Shown here piece after piece: positions 1 to 11,727 of a stretch of 64,000 nucleotides of DNA (position 1 is its first letter; each line of letters opens with the position of its first letter). The position numbers and the translations under genes are program-made. The stretch lies in assembly GCF_016808095.1 (NCBI RefSeq), contig NC_068979.1, positions 31,429,819-31,493,818 on the forward strand. The letters are read 5' to 3'. This DNA comes from Vigna angularis (lineage: Eukaryota; Streptophyta; Magnoliopsida; Fabales; Fabaceae). Under the pieces are notes generated by a model, which was not told the DNA's origin, did no database searches, and was given only the letters and a program-made list of their open reading frames with translations.

Positions 1-1032
1 GGTGGTGGATTCTATTACCAATAAGGAGCATTAGTATCTTGAAGATAATGATTTTGATGATGTTACAAAGTGAAGAATAAGAAGACTTCTGTTGTATGAG
101 TTTAAAAGCATTTATGTATAAGAGAAGACATCAAGACCGAACGGTAGACGACATGACCAAGACCGAACGGTAGAAGGCATGAACGAGACCGAGCGGTTGG
201 AAGGTGAAGTGGTGGTAGAAAGAATTGAACCTGACAACCGAGTAGAGGCATCTCTTAAACCAAACGATCACTACCAGTTAATGGCCGAACACAGATGCAA
301 GCCGAACGACTACAATCAAACGAAGGCCAAACACAGCTGAAGGCAGAACATTGTTCATAGTCGAACATTGTTCAAGACCGAACAAAGTTGAACATTGGCG
401 AAACTCAATTGAATACCGAACGATCACTAACACTGGCCGAATACAAGTTGTGGACCGTACGGTGTCTAACACAAGCCGAACGAAATTGTGTCCAACTAAC
501 AGTGTAGAAAAAAATGTTAAAAGTTGGAAAGTTTACAAGTATTGAGCCGAGTGGTGGAAAGCGAGACCGAGCAATTAGCACCGAACGCTGAAAAGCTGTA
601 AGGAGACAAGTCGGACGACAGAAGGCAATCAGGGCTCAAACCGAGCGGCCGAAGGTGAAGAACTCAAGTCGACCGGTTGACGAGTTAAATATCCTAACCG
701 GTCCAAGTCTCGCATATAATCGATTATTACTTACAATAATCGATTATCACTAGCAGTTGAAATGCGTCTTTTCATTTTCAGACCAGTAGATTATAAATCT
801 CTTTGCTAGAACCTTCAAAAGACAACTTTGCGAATTTGAGAATACAGTGTAATCTGAGGAACTTCTCAAATGCTAGTTCTTGCTCTTGTCAAGTCTTGTG
901 AATAGGAGAAGCTCACGCTTTGTGTGTCAAAGGTCGGAGTGGTTCTCTTCAAGATGACAAAGTTGTTGCTTCCGGTTCGTTTGTCGAAGGAAGGTTCTTG
1001 CTCACTCTTCCAGTTCGTTTGTCGAAGGAAGG
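1..1032 (+). repeat. SIRE-like Ty1/copia LTR, left part (interrupted)
   Basis: This stretch has no credible gene. From about 136 to 680 it is full of a short variable motif (ACCGAACGG, ACCGAGCGG, GCCGAACGA and similar) scattered at 20-60 bp spacing. Around 717-750 two ATCGATTAT motifs follow. Such variable motif-rich stretches and ATCGATTA motifs are, from general knowledge, typical of legume SIRE/Maximus copia LTRs. It stops at the GAAGG target site of the gypsy insertion and resumes at 15,584, where typical copia LTR end sequence follows. The left LTR boundary lies outside the window. The short reading frames at 278-545 are chance frames. Confidence 0.5.
1028..1032. repeat. Target-site duplication, left copy (GAAGG)
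   Basis: The five bases GAAGG directly precede the TG of the left LTR and are repeated exactly after the CA of the right LTR at 15,584-15,588. A 5-bp duplication is the usual footprint of a Ty3/gypsy integrase. Confidence 0.93.
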
Positions 1033-3924
1033 TGTCAACACCCAATTTCGTCCGGATGACTAAATAATATAGGTCTCTCTTATTTTATGTTTTTTTATAT
1101 AATTTTAATTCTGTTTTTGTTATTATTTGTTTTTTTTATTTCATTTGATTTTCTATATGAAAAAAAAAAGAGAAAACAAAAGAATAAAAAAAAGAGAGAG
1201 GCAAGATCATGGAGACCCTATTTCTCAAAAGAAGAAAAGGAAAAATGGTTCCTCCCTCACGGACACTGACACATGCACTGCCCTTTTGCTCTCGACCACC
1301 CCTCTGCTCCTCACACACCCGTAACCACCCCAACAACTTTTCCATTCACTCCCAATTCCTCATCTCCATTTTAGAATCCATCATTCACCTTTGGCCATTG
1401 GCCATTGCTTCAAACACTCACCATATTCATCTTCAGGTCCTCTTACACTACGGCCTCACCTTCTTCTTCCACTTTCATCACCCAACGACATCCTTTCATC
1501 ACCTGCAATTCTAAGACAACAACACAGTACTCATTATTTTCTCTTCATACTTCACCTTCTTCATTTCCCCTACCATCTTCTTCAACAAAAAAATCATTTC
1601 TCCAACCTCATTCGTTCTATACTAAAGCCATCTCCAATCATCGGCAAAATGGAATCCTCAAGCAAGAAACACTGTACCTCCAGCCACGATGTCGTGGTCT
1701 AGTGATGGTGATCAACAGTACCGGTAAGGAGCCGTGTCTGGCAGCGATGCTGTAAAGAGGTAAACCCAACCAAGGATTTGGTCTCACATTGTACAAGGGA
1801 AAAGTGACGACAATGACACTGACGAAACTTCAGTCAGCGACGATGACGGCGGTTGGGCTCTGGTTGGGATGACGATGATGGCATGCTAGCAGTCAGTGTT
1901 TGGCGTGATGAAGCTCCAGAAGATTGATAGGCGTCTTGATGGTGGCTGGTTCGGTGAAGCGAGGTTCGCGTTGGAGAAGACGAAGTTGCTGATCCGCGGC
2001 GACGCTCTTTGCTCGAGGTAGCGTCACAACGAGCACCTGTAGCAGCGGAGGTGCCTACAACAGCGGAGTGGCGAGCAACGGCGATGATGTCTCGTCGTAG
2101 TTGAGTCTCGGTCCCACGCGTGAAAGAGAGAGCGCGGAAGGAGGAGGGTCGTAGAGGGCGACGGCGCTTCCAACATTGGCGTTGTCGCCGGCAATGTTCT
2201 TGGCCAGCCGTGAGGAACAGGGAGCGCGAAGATAAGAAGGAGGAGATAGACCTAGTGCCGTGGACGGTGGTAGCTCCAGCGGCGGGTGTCGTCATTGGCG
2301 ACGCCGCGAACCGCGGCTAGCGGTGGCCGGTTGGAGTGGAGGCTGAGTCATGGCCGTGGGTGGCAGAGATGAGTGTCTCTGTGTTCTTTCATTCAGAGGA
2401 GAAGACCTGGATCTCGGCGTTGCTCACACAAATGAGATGAAGTTGGAGGAACCCCTAATGGGTTTCTGATTAGGGTTAAGAGGCCTTGGGCCTGGTGCGG
2501 TTTGCTTCCCTTCCCTTCCTGCCACACGCGTAACTCCATTCGCACCCCCTTCCATTTGGGTTGAAACCCATTTTGTTTCTGCAAACAAAAATAAAAAAAA
2601 GGGAATTGGACCTGAGCACGCATTTCGGGATGCACCTCCATTCTCATCTTTACACCTTGGCAGATACAAAGTTGGAGAAAAAAGGTTTTGGCCCAAACTA
2701 AAGAGCTTCAATTTTACTCCGCACCTCTGGTTTTTATCTTTGCACCCCTATTCTTGTTGGGCTGTTTCTCTTGCTTTATTTTTATGCTTTTGTTTCTTTA
2801 TTTTTATTATTATCTGTTTGGTTATTAGTTTTTACTGTATGTAACCCCTTTATGATAGTCCACACGCTTTTGTTTTATTTATATCGGTTAGACTTGTTTG
2901 TTTCATTCTCCATAAAAATCAAATAAAAATATTTTGAAAAGGTTTAAGCACACGTGCGACCGCTCGCGTAGGCCTTGTGCTGAAAATCTTTTCCTTTTCT
3001 TTTACAAAAAGTTAAAAATCGAATAAAAATATTTTGAAAAGGTTTAAGCACACGTGCGACCGCTCGCGTAGGCCTTGTGCTGAAAATCTTTTCCTTTTCT
3101 TTTATAAAAATTAAAAATCAAATAAAAATATTTTGAAAAGGTTTAAGCACACGTGCGACCGCTCGCGTAGGCCTTGTGCTGAAAATCTTTTCCCTTTCTT
3201 TTACAAAAGTTAAAAATCAAATAAAAATATTTTGAAAAGGTTTAAGCACACGTGCGACCGCTCGCGTAGGCCTTGTGCTAAAAAACCTTTTCCTTTTCTT
3301 TTACAAAAGTTAAAAATCAAATAAAAATATTTTGAAAAGGTTTAAGCACACGTGCGACCGCTCGCGTAGGCCTTGTGCTGAAAATCTTTTTCTTTTCTTT
3401 TACAAAAGTTAAAAATCAAATAAAAATATTTTGAAAAGGTTTAAGCACACGTGCGACCGCTCGCGTAGGCCTTGTGCTAGAAAACCTTTTCCTTCTTTAT
3501 TAAAAATACTAAAATATTCCCAAACTACAAGTAATCTCTCAGCTAGAACTACGTAACCCTGATTTCTCTTTTTGAATGAGAATACGTAGGAGCAAGGTCA
3601 ATCCTTGTCGGGCCCAAAAAACTAAAAAATATATTTTGTTTATTTAGAATTTTATTTTAGGGGATAGTTAAACATTTTGAAAACCACATCACATTCGCGC
3701 ATTTAGTTAAAGGTACTGCCCTCGGGCAGGCGCTGTAGGGTGCTAATACCTTCCCTACGCGTAACCGACTCCCGAACCCAGAATCTGGTTTTCGCGGACC
3801 GTGTCTTATTATTTTATGGTTTTTCCGTAGTTTTCCAGAATAAACTATGGTGGCGACTCCAAAATCTCTTTTCGAAACCCGTTTCTTTTTGGATCGTCGT
3901 CCCGTCGCGATTCCGGTTGCGACA
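1033..3924 (+). repeat. 5' LTR of the Ogre/Tat-like element
   Basis: The LTR is 2,892 bp with TG...CA ends (TGTCAACACCC...GGTTGCGACA). It matches the right LTR at 12,690-15,583 with a constant offset of 11,657, which becomes 11,659 after an A run near 1,160 (10 A here, 12 A there). All open frames in the two copies translate identically. Frames such as 1,391-1,755 (+) and 1,834-2,295 (-) recur in both copies but resemble no known protein, so they are LTR sequence and not genes. The segment 1,834-2,350 is markedly GC-rich compared with the rest. Near the end (3,570-3,660) lies the transcribed R/U5-like region. I could not place the transcription start. Confidence 0.93.
2911..3485 (+). repeat. 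About 99-bp tandem repeat, six copies, inside the 5' LTR
   Basis: Six copies of a unit start near 2,946, 3,046, 3,145, 3,244, 3,344 and 3,443 when anchored on the core AAGCACACGTGCGACCGCTC. Each unit joins an AT-rich half (AAATAAAAATATTTTGAAAAGG) to a GC-rich half ending in TAGGCCTTGTGCT. The same array is in the right LTR. CACGTG, an E-box/G-box core, is present in every copy, so the array could bind bZIP or bHLH factors, but that is only a possibility. Confidence 0.93.
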
Positions 3925-3926
3925 GA

Positions 3927-3944
3927 TGGCGACTCCACTGGGAA
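3927..3944 (+). promoter_or_regulatory. Primer binding site (tRNA 3' end complementary)
   Basis: TGGCGACTCCACTGGGAA starts two bases after the 5' LTR. Its reverse complement ends in CGCCA, as a mature tRNA would. Ogre/Tat elements are generally described as using tRNA-Arg. That identity is family knowledge, not something I could verify here. Confidence 0.8.
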
Positions 3945-4671
3945 TTTTTTTTAGAGAGTCAAGCCATTTAACTATATGTGCGAATTCAATGTGGTTTTTC
4001 TTTATGTTTTTCTTCCCTTTTTCTTTATCTATCTTTGATATTTGAATAATCGCATGTGAGTAAATAACTGTTGAATATTGAACCCTAGGGTAGACAATAT
4101 GTTTATATCTGCCTGGGAATTTTTCTGGTTGTTTTGCAGGTGAGGGTTTGGGTGTGCATAATTTTCTCCCTTCACACACACACTTCTAGCATATCATGAG
4201 TGGGGCCCTATACCCGGGTCTGAGCGTAGCTTAGAATTAGAGGAGTTGTGTAGCGGTGTCACTCTGGGATGTACTTCCTGTTTGGCTATCGTGAGAACTC
4301 CAACTAGAGTCTGTTCTCTTCATATGTGTTTCCACACCTAGTTGATTACTCGACTGTTGTGGAGATGCTATGAAGGGGGCCATAGCTCTAGTGACCTTTG
4401 ACCTTTAGGTTCAGGGAATCATCCTTGTGAGATTGCATATGGTTGACCTCGAATCCGAAGCGTTGAACCTTATCTAGGGCACAAAGGGAGATGTGTGCAG
4501 CCTTATAATCCTCATTGTTTCTTAATAAAATCCAACACCTTGTACATATCTTTATACCGTTTTTATACACCTTTTTCTTTTCTTTCTTTCTTTTTTCTCA
4601 TGCATTTTTATAGTCTTGTCACTGGTTCTAGTCAGGAAATTATAAATTTGTGACTAAGCCTTTGAGATAAA
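3945..4671 (+). other. 5' leader of the retrotransposon, non-coding
   Basis: This is the interval between the PBS and the first gag start. It has no sustained frame in either orientation. A pyrimidine-rich stretch at 4,571-4,600 precedes the gag start. Leaders of this length are normal in large gypsy elements and usually carry packaging signals, but none can be recognised by eye. Confidence 0.6.
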
Positions 4672-5572
4672 ATGGAAATTAACATGAGATCTGAAGTCAA
4701 GGGGGGTTCAAGTTCAGACATTTTAAAGGAAAGGATAGCCATTGAAGTAAGGAAGGGTAATATGGATGGCCTGAGAGAACTGCTGAAGAAAATGGAGACA
4801 ACCCAAAAGGATGCATTCAGGAAGGAGTATGGGAATTTGTTGAGCCTGTTAGAGGTGGAAGTTCAAACACCGGCCATTACTCTTTTAGCCCAGTCTTATG
4901 AACCACCATTGAGATGTTTCACTTTCTGGGATTTCCAATTGGTGCCTATGGTAGAAGAATTCGAGCAAATCTTAGATATACCTCTTGAAGGAAAAATTCC
5001 TTACAACTACATTAGGCAGTATATCCCTATCTTACAGATAGCGAGGATAATGAAAGTTCACCCTATGCATTTGGAAAGTGAGGTCACAATCAAGGGTAGA
5101 GTGAGGGGCGTTCCTGAGGGATACCTAGAGGGATACATGCAGCGTTTGGATGAAGAGGAAAAGTAGGAAACATTTATGGATGTATTGGCTCTGGTCCTCT
5201 ATGGTGTCATGCTTTTTCCCAAATGTCAAAAACCTCGTCAATTATGCCGCTACGAATGCATTTGTGGGATATAAAGAGCGCTGTGAGAATCCAGTCAGTG
5301 CCATCCTGGATGAAGTTTATGGGACCCTTAATCGTTGTTACGAACTTAAGGGGGGAAAGATGTTATGTTGTCTACCAGTGTTGTATATGTGGTTCATTTC
5401 CCGAGACGCCTTAAATTCCCCGTACCCCACGGACGAGTTATTGCAGAGTAAACCGAATGTGAAAGGAGCAAATGAATGGGCGCAACTTTGTGCAAGTTTA
5501 AACGAAGAACAAGTTAAATGGCGTGTCCCTTGGCAGCATAGATCGCAGATTATATATCATTGCAGGAGCTAA
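4672..5572 (+). pseudogene. gag: Broken gag N-terminal domain (DUF7745-like, Ogre/Tat type)
   Basis: The first frame (4,672-5,166) starts MEINMRSEVK and contains the family-like stretch PPLRCFTFWDFQLVPMVEEF at about residues 80-100, followed by LDIPLEGKIPY. It stops at a TAG (5,164-5,166). The same frame stays homologous-looking for about 50 bp more, then the similarity shifts near 5,220 into the frame that runs to 5,572 (FPNVKNLVNYAA, LCCLPVLYMWFISRDAL, then a tryptophan-rich WRVPWQHRSQIIYHC end). So there is one premature stop and one frameshift. This is the capsid-like structural protein of a plant gypsy element. The Tat/Ogre affiliation rests on remembered family features. Confidence 0.75.
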
Positions 5573-5619
5573 AAACGAGCTTGGAAGAGTCTCCAACAAA
5601 TTATAGAGATGAATCAACC

Positions 5620-6540
5620 ACAAGGCACGCAGAAACGCTCGTCACACATGCCGAAACGCTCGGCGCAAGAGTGACGCCAAGTGAACGTTCGTCCAGCTCT
5701 TTGAAGATGACGCTCGTCCTGAAGCAGAAGAGGACGCTCGTTTTGAAGACGCTCGTCCAGATGACGTGAGAAGAGAACGTTCGTCCAGGACTCTTAGAGA
5801 GGACGATCGTCCAGGCAGAAATGGACGCTCGTCCTAGAGCAGAAGAGGACGCTCGTTTTGAAGAAGACGCTCGTCCAGAAGACGTGAGAAGAGGACGTTC
5901 GTCCAGGACTCTTAGAGAGGACGATCGTCCAGGCAGAAATGGACGCTCGTCCTGGAGCAGAAGAGGACGCTCGTTTTGAAGACGACGCCCGTCCTGAAGC
6001 AGAAGAAGACGCTCGTTTTGAAGACGCTCGTCCAGATGACGTGAGAGGAGAACGTTCGTCCAGGACTCTTAGAGAGGACGATCGTCCAGGCAGAAATGGA
6101 CGCTCGTCTTAGAGCAGAAGAGGACGCTCGTTTTGAAGACGCTCGTCCAGATGACGTGAGAAGAGGACGTTCGTCTAGGACTCTTAGAGAGGACGATCGT
6201 CCAGGCAGAAATGGACGCTCGTCCTGGAGCAGAAGAGAACGCTCGTTTTGAAGACGACGCTCGTCCTAGAGCAGAAGAGGACGCTCGTTTTGAAGACGAC
6301 GCTCGTCCTGAAGTAGAAGAGGACGCTCGTTTTGAAGACGCTCGTCCAGATGACGTGAGAAGAGGACGTTCGTCCAGGACTCTTAGAGAGGACGATCGTC
6401 CAGGCAGAAATGGACGATCGGCCAGTAGAAGAGGACGCTCGTCCAGTGGGATAAGAGGGCGCTCGTCCAAGATTTAGGACGTTCGTCCAGGCCAGAAAAT
6501 AGGACGCTCGTCCAAATGTCAGTGAACGCTCGTCTGCTGT
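5620..6540 (+). repeat. GACGCTCGTCC minisatellite with a repeated perfect palindrome
   Basis: This is a compound tandem array built from variants of GACGCTCGTCC, GACGTTCGTCC and GAAGACGCTCGT. A longer cassette containing CTCTTAGAGAGGACGATCGTCC recurs, with the palindrome GGACGATCGTCC at 5,801, 5,919, 6,076, 6,191 and 6,390. The array keeps frames open on both strands (6,211-6,477 + and 6,069-6,552 -), giving arginine/aspartate/glutamate-rich or serine-rich repeats. These are by-products of the repeat and I do not call them genes. It follows directly after the gag remnant. Confidence 0.9.
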
Positions 6541-6901
6541 CGATTTTTCCACGGGCGCAATTTTGCTGATGTGTCTATTTAATCCAGAAATACGAAGGGC
6601 TTACGGTCTTTGGTTCTTTGGAGATGCATCTCACTTAGAGGAGAGCTTGGAAGGCTGCTAGGACTCGTGGGAACACTCCCTTTTCCCTCTTGGTTTCTTC
6701 ATCTTCTTTCATGGCCATTTTATGTTGTGAGGAATGAACTTTTGCTAAAATGCTTCATCGAGTTAAGAACGCTTACAAGAATGTTGTTCGTTTCAAGGGA
6801 GATCCAAGATAATGGACTTTTAATAAAGATTTCCTTAGCCAATGAATCGCAGAGAAGGTTAGGACAATCAAGTTACCATTCAAGTCAATCCCTGCTTACC
6901 G

Positions 6902-6932
<31 letters not shown>

Positions 6933-7019
6933 TCGTAGTGCTGAGCAGCAGACGAAAACAACATTTGAGAAACTAGAAAAAGAATGTTAGCATCAAGCTA
7001 AAAAGGAGACATCCATAAA
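6541..7019 (+). other. Retrotransposon interior, non-coding, with 29-A run
   Basis: There is no recognisable gene. A run of 29 A lies at 6,902-6,930. A short frame at 6,610-6,990 is not supported by any family resemblance. Confidence 0.6.
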
Positions 7020-7476
7020 TAATGATTCAGATGAAAGAGCATGTCATTGAACAAGGACAAGATATAAAGAATTGGAAGTGACGTCTCTCACAGCTAGCTT
7101 CCCTTGCCGATGAAGCCATTGAAAACATCCCTAAGTTCTTAGCTGATGCTGAGTCTGTAATGTCAATCATCAACCCGCTTAAGGGGATTGAAACATTCCT
7201 CAATTGCTGCAGGGAACTTATCAGAGAAATGAAGAATGTTATGGCTAAAGCCTGAGATGGTTGACCAATACATCCTATGTCTCACGTCTTGGGAACTTCT
7301 GAATGATGAATCACCTTATTGACTTTGTTTCATGTTAATTTCCAAATTACACCGGAGCAATATTTTCGCGACTTTATAATTTCCGACTAGAGTATTTGAA
7401 CTACATTGTCTCTTCTTTTTCTTTTCATTTTTTTTTTCTTTTTCTTAATTTGTTTCATCTAAAAAAAAAAAAAAAA

Positions 7477-7507
<31 letters not shown>

Positions 7508-8560
7508 ATACGGCTAAACATCCAAGATACCCTAAAGGAATCGAACCAGTTAACAAATCTTGGAGAACCAAAGAGAAGTTCAAGAAGGGATGAAAGTCGA
7601 TATCCAACAATTGAAGAGACAAATGAGCCAAATCCTAGAGGCCCTGAATGTCTTACAAAGCCTTGTAGATTCGCGCGCATCATGAGCGCAACAAAGAGTT
7701 CCAAGAGCACAAACTTTCCCTCCTTATGGTCTCCCCTAGAATTACATTACACCCTTGGGAGTGGACTCGGGACAACTTTGCACTCAAAAGGCAGAATATA
7801 ACACAGTTCAAGGAAGAAACAAGCTTAGGGCAACCACTTTCATGGTCCCTGCAAAAATGATTCAGCCCAATGTAGTGAGCAAGACAATGACAAAGCAACC
7901 CGAGTTGAAATCTTCTCCTCATGGCGTTACGCCAATGGATGTTGAGGTTGACAGATGTAAATTGGAAATGCTGGAAAAGGGCAAGAGTCATAGAAGTTGG
8001 AGGAAGCCTTAACTTTGAAAATGTTGCAAGGCTATACTTAGTCTCAGAGGTGGTGATACCTCCCAAAGTTTAAATTACCTGGAGGGATCACTTGTCTTCA
8101 GAGGCATCTCATGATGTATGGAAAAAATGTTCACGCATGTGAAGTTGCTAATTCATTTCTTCTAAGGTAGATTGGCTGGCATGACACCAAACTGGGGCAC
8201 TCACCTTGAACAATCGTGCATCCGGTCTTGGGAGGATTTGGTGGATGCTTTCTTGAGGCAGTACAAATATATCAGGGATGGGGCACTTGATTGATTACAA
8301 CTGCAGACCTTAATGAAGGAGTCTAAATTGTTCAAAGAATATGCCAAAGGTGTAAAGAGACTGTTGCTCAAATGAAGTTTCATGAGAGTGACAAGGAAAT
8401 GGTTCCCATATTCCTCAATACTCTGTAATCACCCTTCTGTGAGACCGTGGTGAGCAGTGTTTCCATAAGCTTTACAAACTTGGTGATAATCAAATAAAGA
8501 ATTAAAATTTGTGTGAAGACTGAAGAGATCGCTCAAGGTCCTACCATGGCAGTAAATGTG
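7020..8560 (+). pseudogene. gag: Degraded gag, second (retrotransposon-gag-like) segment
   Basis: The continuous frame is lost, but short stretches still read like the Ogre/Tat gag. Near 7,020-7,240 there is a helical segment (QLASLADEAIENIPKFLADA). Near 8,150-8,400 there are GRLAGMTPNWGTHLE, SWEDLVDAFLRQYKYI, and then QLQTLMKESKLFKEYAKGV, the core order of a retrotransposon gag domain. Stop codons fall between these blocks, for example after the GALD at about 8,290. Two A runs (7,461-7,480 and 7,484-7,508) interrupt the interval. This remnant is a decayed continuation of the gag at 4,672. Confidence 0.55.
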
Positions 8561-9957
8561 AACAAGTATGGTCTAAGCTTGGGATAAGGAGAGAAGAAAG
8601 AGCTCAATCACATCCCACTGCTCAAATACCGTTGGCCTACCCTTTGAAACTGCTTTGAGACAAAATTGGACTCGACCCAAACTCAACTTCCCATCAAACT
8701 GTTAGGCAAACATGTTGATCAAGACAAAGGGCTTATGAGTTTCACTCCTAACCTTTGGACTTATGCAACGTTTCTTCCAAGTCTCCTGCATAAAAAGCTT
8801 GGTCTTTACTTGTTACATGAAGCCTGTAAAGCCTCATTTCCACAAGACTCGTGATGCATCATATACAAAAGGTGATTATCATGAAGGGGCTATCGGTCAT
8901 TCCACCAAAAATGCTGGTGGTTCAAGCGCAAAGGCAAACTTTGATTCATTCAAGATGATTAAATTGTGAAGAAAGTCAATCCAACATTGAGGCAAGGCTT
9001 GAGAATGCCTCCACAAATGCCATGAAGAAATGAAGTGGGCTTTAAGATCACACAAGAAATCATAAGTCATTGTACAAGTGAATTTGATGTTGTGGAGTGT
9101 CTTGCTACTGGGAAGTATGCTCATTGGTATCACGTCTTCATCCATGACTTTGGATGCGAGCATTCACTACAGGGTTTCTCCAAGTAGTGCTGGAAATCGA
9201 GTCCTGAAAGGGTATCGTGAAAAAAAAAGGAAAACAAAATTGAAAAAAAAAATGAAATAAAGTCAATCTTGAGTCACTTATCTTTCTTGCAAATCGTCAA
9301 ACTTTTGTTTTTCGAAAATAGAAATGAGCAAAAGAAAAAATGATGAATGATCAAAAGGAAAATTGGGATGTCAAGTTTTTCTTAGGTCAAGTGTTTAATC
9401 AAAAAATAACAATTTGACGCTTTCTCCCGAGACGTTTGTGCGCATTTTGCTTGAAAACCTTCACCCTTCACTGTTCCAAAATAAAGGATGTTCCCCAACA
9501 AACACTGTCACTGCCCTTAGTAATGATGTAAGCCTTTACACTGGGGCAGATTGACCTGGCCAAAATTTTCCTTGCTTGTGCTAGTTGTGTGATCCCTGAA
9601 CCCATTGAGACAAATAAAAGATTTTTCAAAAGGAGAATAAGTCCACTAGATTGAAAACCCAAAAGGGCGGTCTAGAAAGAAAAGGAAAGGGAAAAATCAC
9701 TCATGTTGAGGTCATCTAGTCGTAGAATTAATCTTTTGAAAAGAAAGCAATCAGAATTTGAAATGATGTGTGGCCATTTTTTTTCTTTACCAAAAAAAAA
9801 AAAAACAAAATATATCCATTGTCACCCCGTTTTGAGCCAAAAATAAATCCTTTTTCAAAATTATTCCCAAGCAAGGGTTGTCATCAGTATGAGTCAACTT
9901 AGGAAGCAGTTGAAGAGCACTCAATGATCAAACGGAGGAATCCTTCAAAAGGGTAAC

Positions 9958-10001
<44 letters not shown>

Positions 10002-10487
10002 CAAAAAATCACAAAGTGATGATGAAAAAAAATAAAAAAATGGAGTTCAAGAAAAGCAAAGTGCTCAAAATGTCAAATAGTTGACACAATGCCAGATGAC
10101 AACCCTTGTTTCAAAAAATGTATCTGACAAACATTCATTTGGGCCTTTAACCCTTTCTTTCAATACCTTCTAGCCCTAGCCACATTACAAGCTTAATAAA
10201 GTCCACACAGATTGAATAATGTTTGCTCAAATTTTCAGAAAAGCTTAATTTTGCGATAAGACGAAATGACTTGCAATGTGTCAAAAAAAATATATATAAC
10301 AAAAAGAACAAAAAATTTGAAAATGAATAAAAAAAAAGAGAGAAGAAAAAAAAAAGTAATGTCTCAGGAAGAGGGGATCTCTTTGCCAACGAGGCAAAAG
10401 CATGCAAAAGAAAATCAGACCAATTGGGGTCATCCTTTTAACCGATCCTTTTCATGCCCACTACCTCTTCCAAACTAAACCCTGGGC

Positions 10488-10543
<56 letters not shown>

Positions 10544-11399
10544 GGGGCAGCTTTGTAGATCTCACCACGCGTCTTCGCCCTGAAATTTATCAACCCATAA
10601 TTTCAAGACTGGGGCAGCTTTGCGAATCTCACTTGAACTTTTCACCCGTTTTCAAAGATCCATACCCTATGCTGGGGCAACTTTCGGGATATCCCGTTTC
10701 ACTTTGACATTCACATACCACATCTTCGGCAAGGAGTGTATGAGGAATGATGTGCCCACGTGGTTGTCCTAGTCTTCTTCAAACCATCCTAAACATCTAT
10801 CATTTTTCTCACTTGCCAGTAAATTCAAGCATGCGTGCATTAAGGTCACAAAAGAAAAAGTCAAAATGTAATCATATCAAATATTAGACCTCGAATGTAT
10901 GACATTCCTCAATTTCACAAAACATTGAAAATAAAGATCAGTTTGATGATGATTGCAAGTAAGATGAATGACCCAAAAAAAAAAAAACAAAGCAAATGTT
11001 TTCCATATGTGTGCATTCATCCATCAAAAGAAAATCTTTTGGATCGAAACCCTCTTCATTGATATGAATGGTTGTCGAATCCTTCTTCAAAAATACAAAA
11101 AGAGTAACATTATGGTTTTCCCTTTCAAGTCATGTTGTTTCATGTTGATCATGTTTTTTCTCTCATTTTGGGGTTTTGTCACCCACATCTTTACACTTTG
11201 TTCACCGCCTTTAAGTTAGTGTTTCAACATTCTACCATGGTCTTTACACTTTGTTTCTCCTATCCTCATATTAGGACCTTCTCTTTGGAAATGGTCACAG
11301 ATGTCTTTTCAAAAATCAAATTTTTGTCAAAAATTACAAAAAAAAAAAAAAAAAAAAAAACTATTTCACAAAACTACAAGTTCCAAGAATTCCAAAATT
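8561..11399 (+). other. Retrotransposon interior, non-coding, A-rich runs
   Basis: This is 2.8 kb without any credible frame. It includes A runs at 9,959-9,996 (38 A), 10,489-10,541 (53 A) and about 11,338-11,360. Three partial repeats of CTGGGGCAGCTTT occur at about 10,542, 10,609 and 10,671. In an autonomous Ogre the pol polyprotein would occupy this position, but no RT or integrase motif is seen. Confidence 0.65.
10489..10541 (+). repeat. Poly(A) run of 53 bases
   Basis: This is an uninterrupted run of 53 A within the retrotransposon, the longest of several. The exact length is prone to sequencing error. Confidence 0.85.
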
Positions 11400-11716
11400 T
11401 GAAAGCCCAGTTTTACCTGGCCCCCAAAGCCCAGTTTTCACACTGGCCCCAAAGCCCAGTTTTCACACTGGCCCTCAAAGCCCAGTTTCCACACTGGCCC
11501 CAAAAGCCCAGTTTCCACACTGGCCCCAAAGCCCAGTTTTCACACTGGCCCTCAAAGTCCAGTTTCCACACTGGCCCCAAAGCCCAGTTTTCACACTGGC
11601 CCTCAAAGTCCAGTTTTCACACTGGCCCCCAAAGCCTAGTTTCACCTGGCCCACAAAGCCCAGTTCCCATACTGGCCCATAAGCCCAGTTTCGCCTGGCA
11701 CCCTAAACTCAAGTTT
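11400..11716 (+). repeat. About 25-bp tandem repeat (AAGCCCAGTTTTCACACTGGCCC)
   Basis: About a dozen copies of AAAGCCCAGTTTTCACACTGGCCCC and close variants run head to tail. The last three are more diverged. An open frame through the array gives a repeated PKAQFSHW peptide and is an artefact of the repeat. Confidence 0.9.
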
Positions 11717-11727
11717 TTCTTTTTGTA

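Noticed and set aside
1834..2295. 153-codon minus-strand frame in the 5' LTR (and its copy at 13,493-13,954)
   Set aside because: It is duplicated only because it lies in an LTR. It is Arg/Ser/Thr-rich with no family resemblance, and an overlapping + frame exists. It is explained by a GC-rich LTR segment.
2911..3485. Six regular repeats resembling a CRISPR array
   Set aside because: There are no distinct spacers. The whole 99-bp unit is repeated, in both LTRs of a plant retrotransposon.
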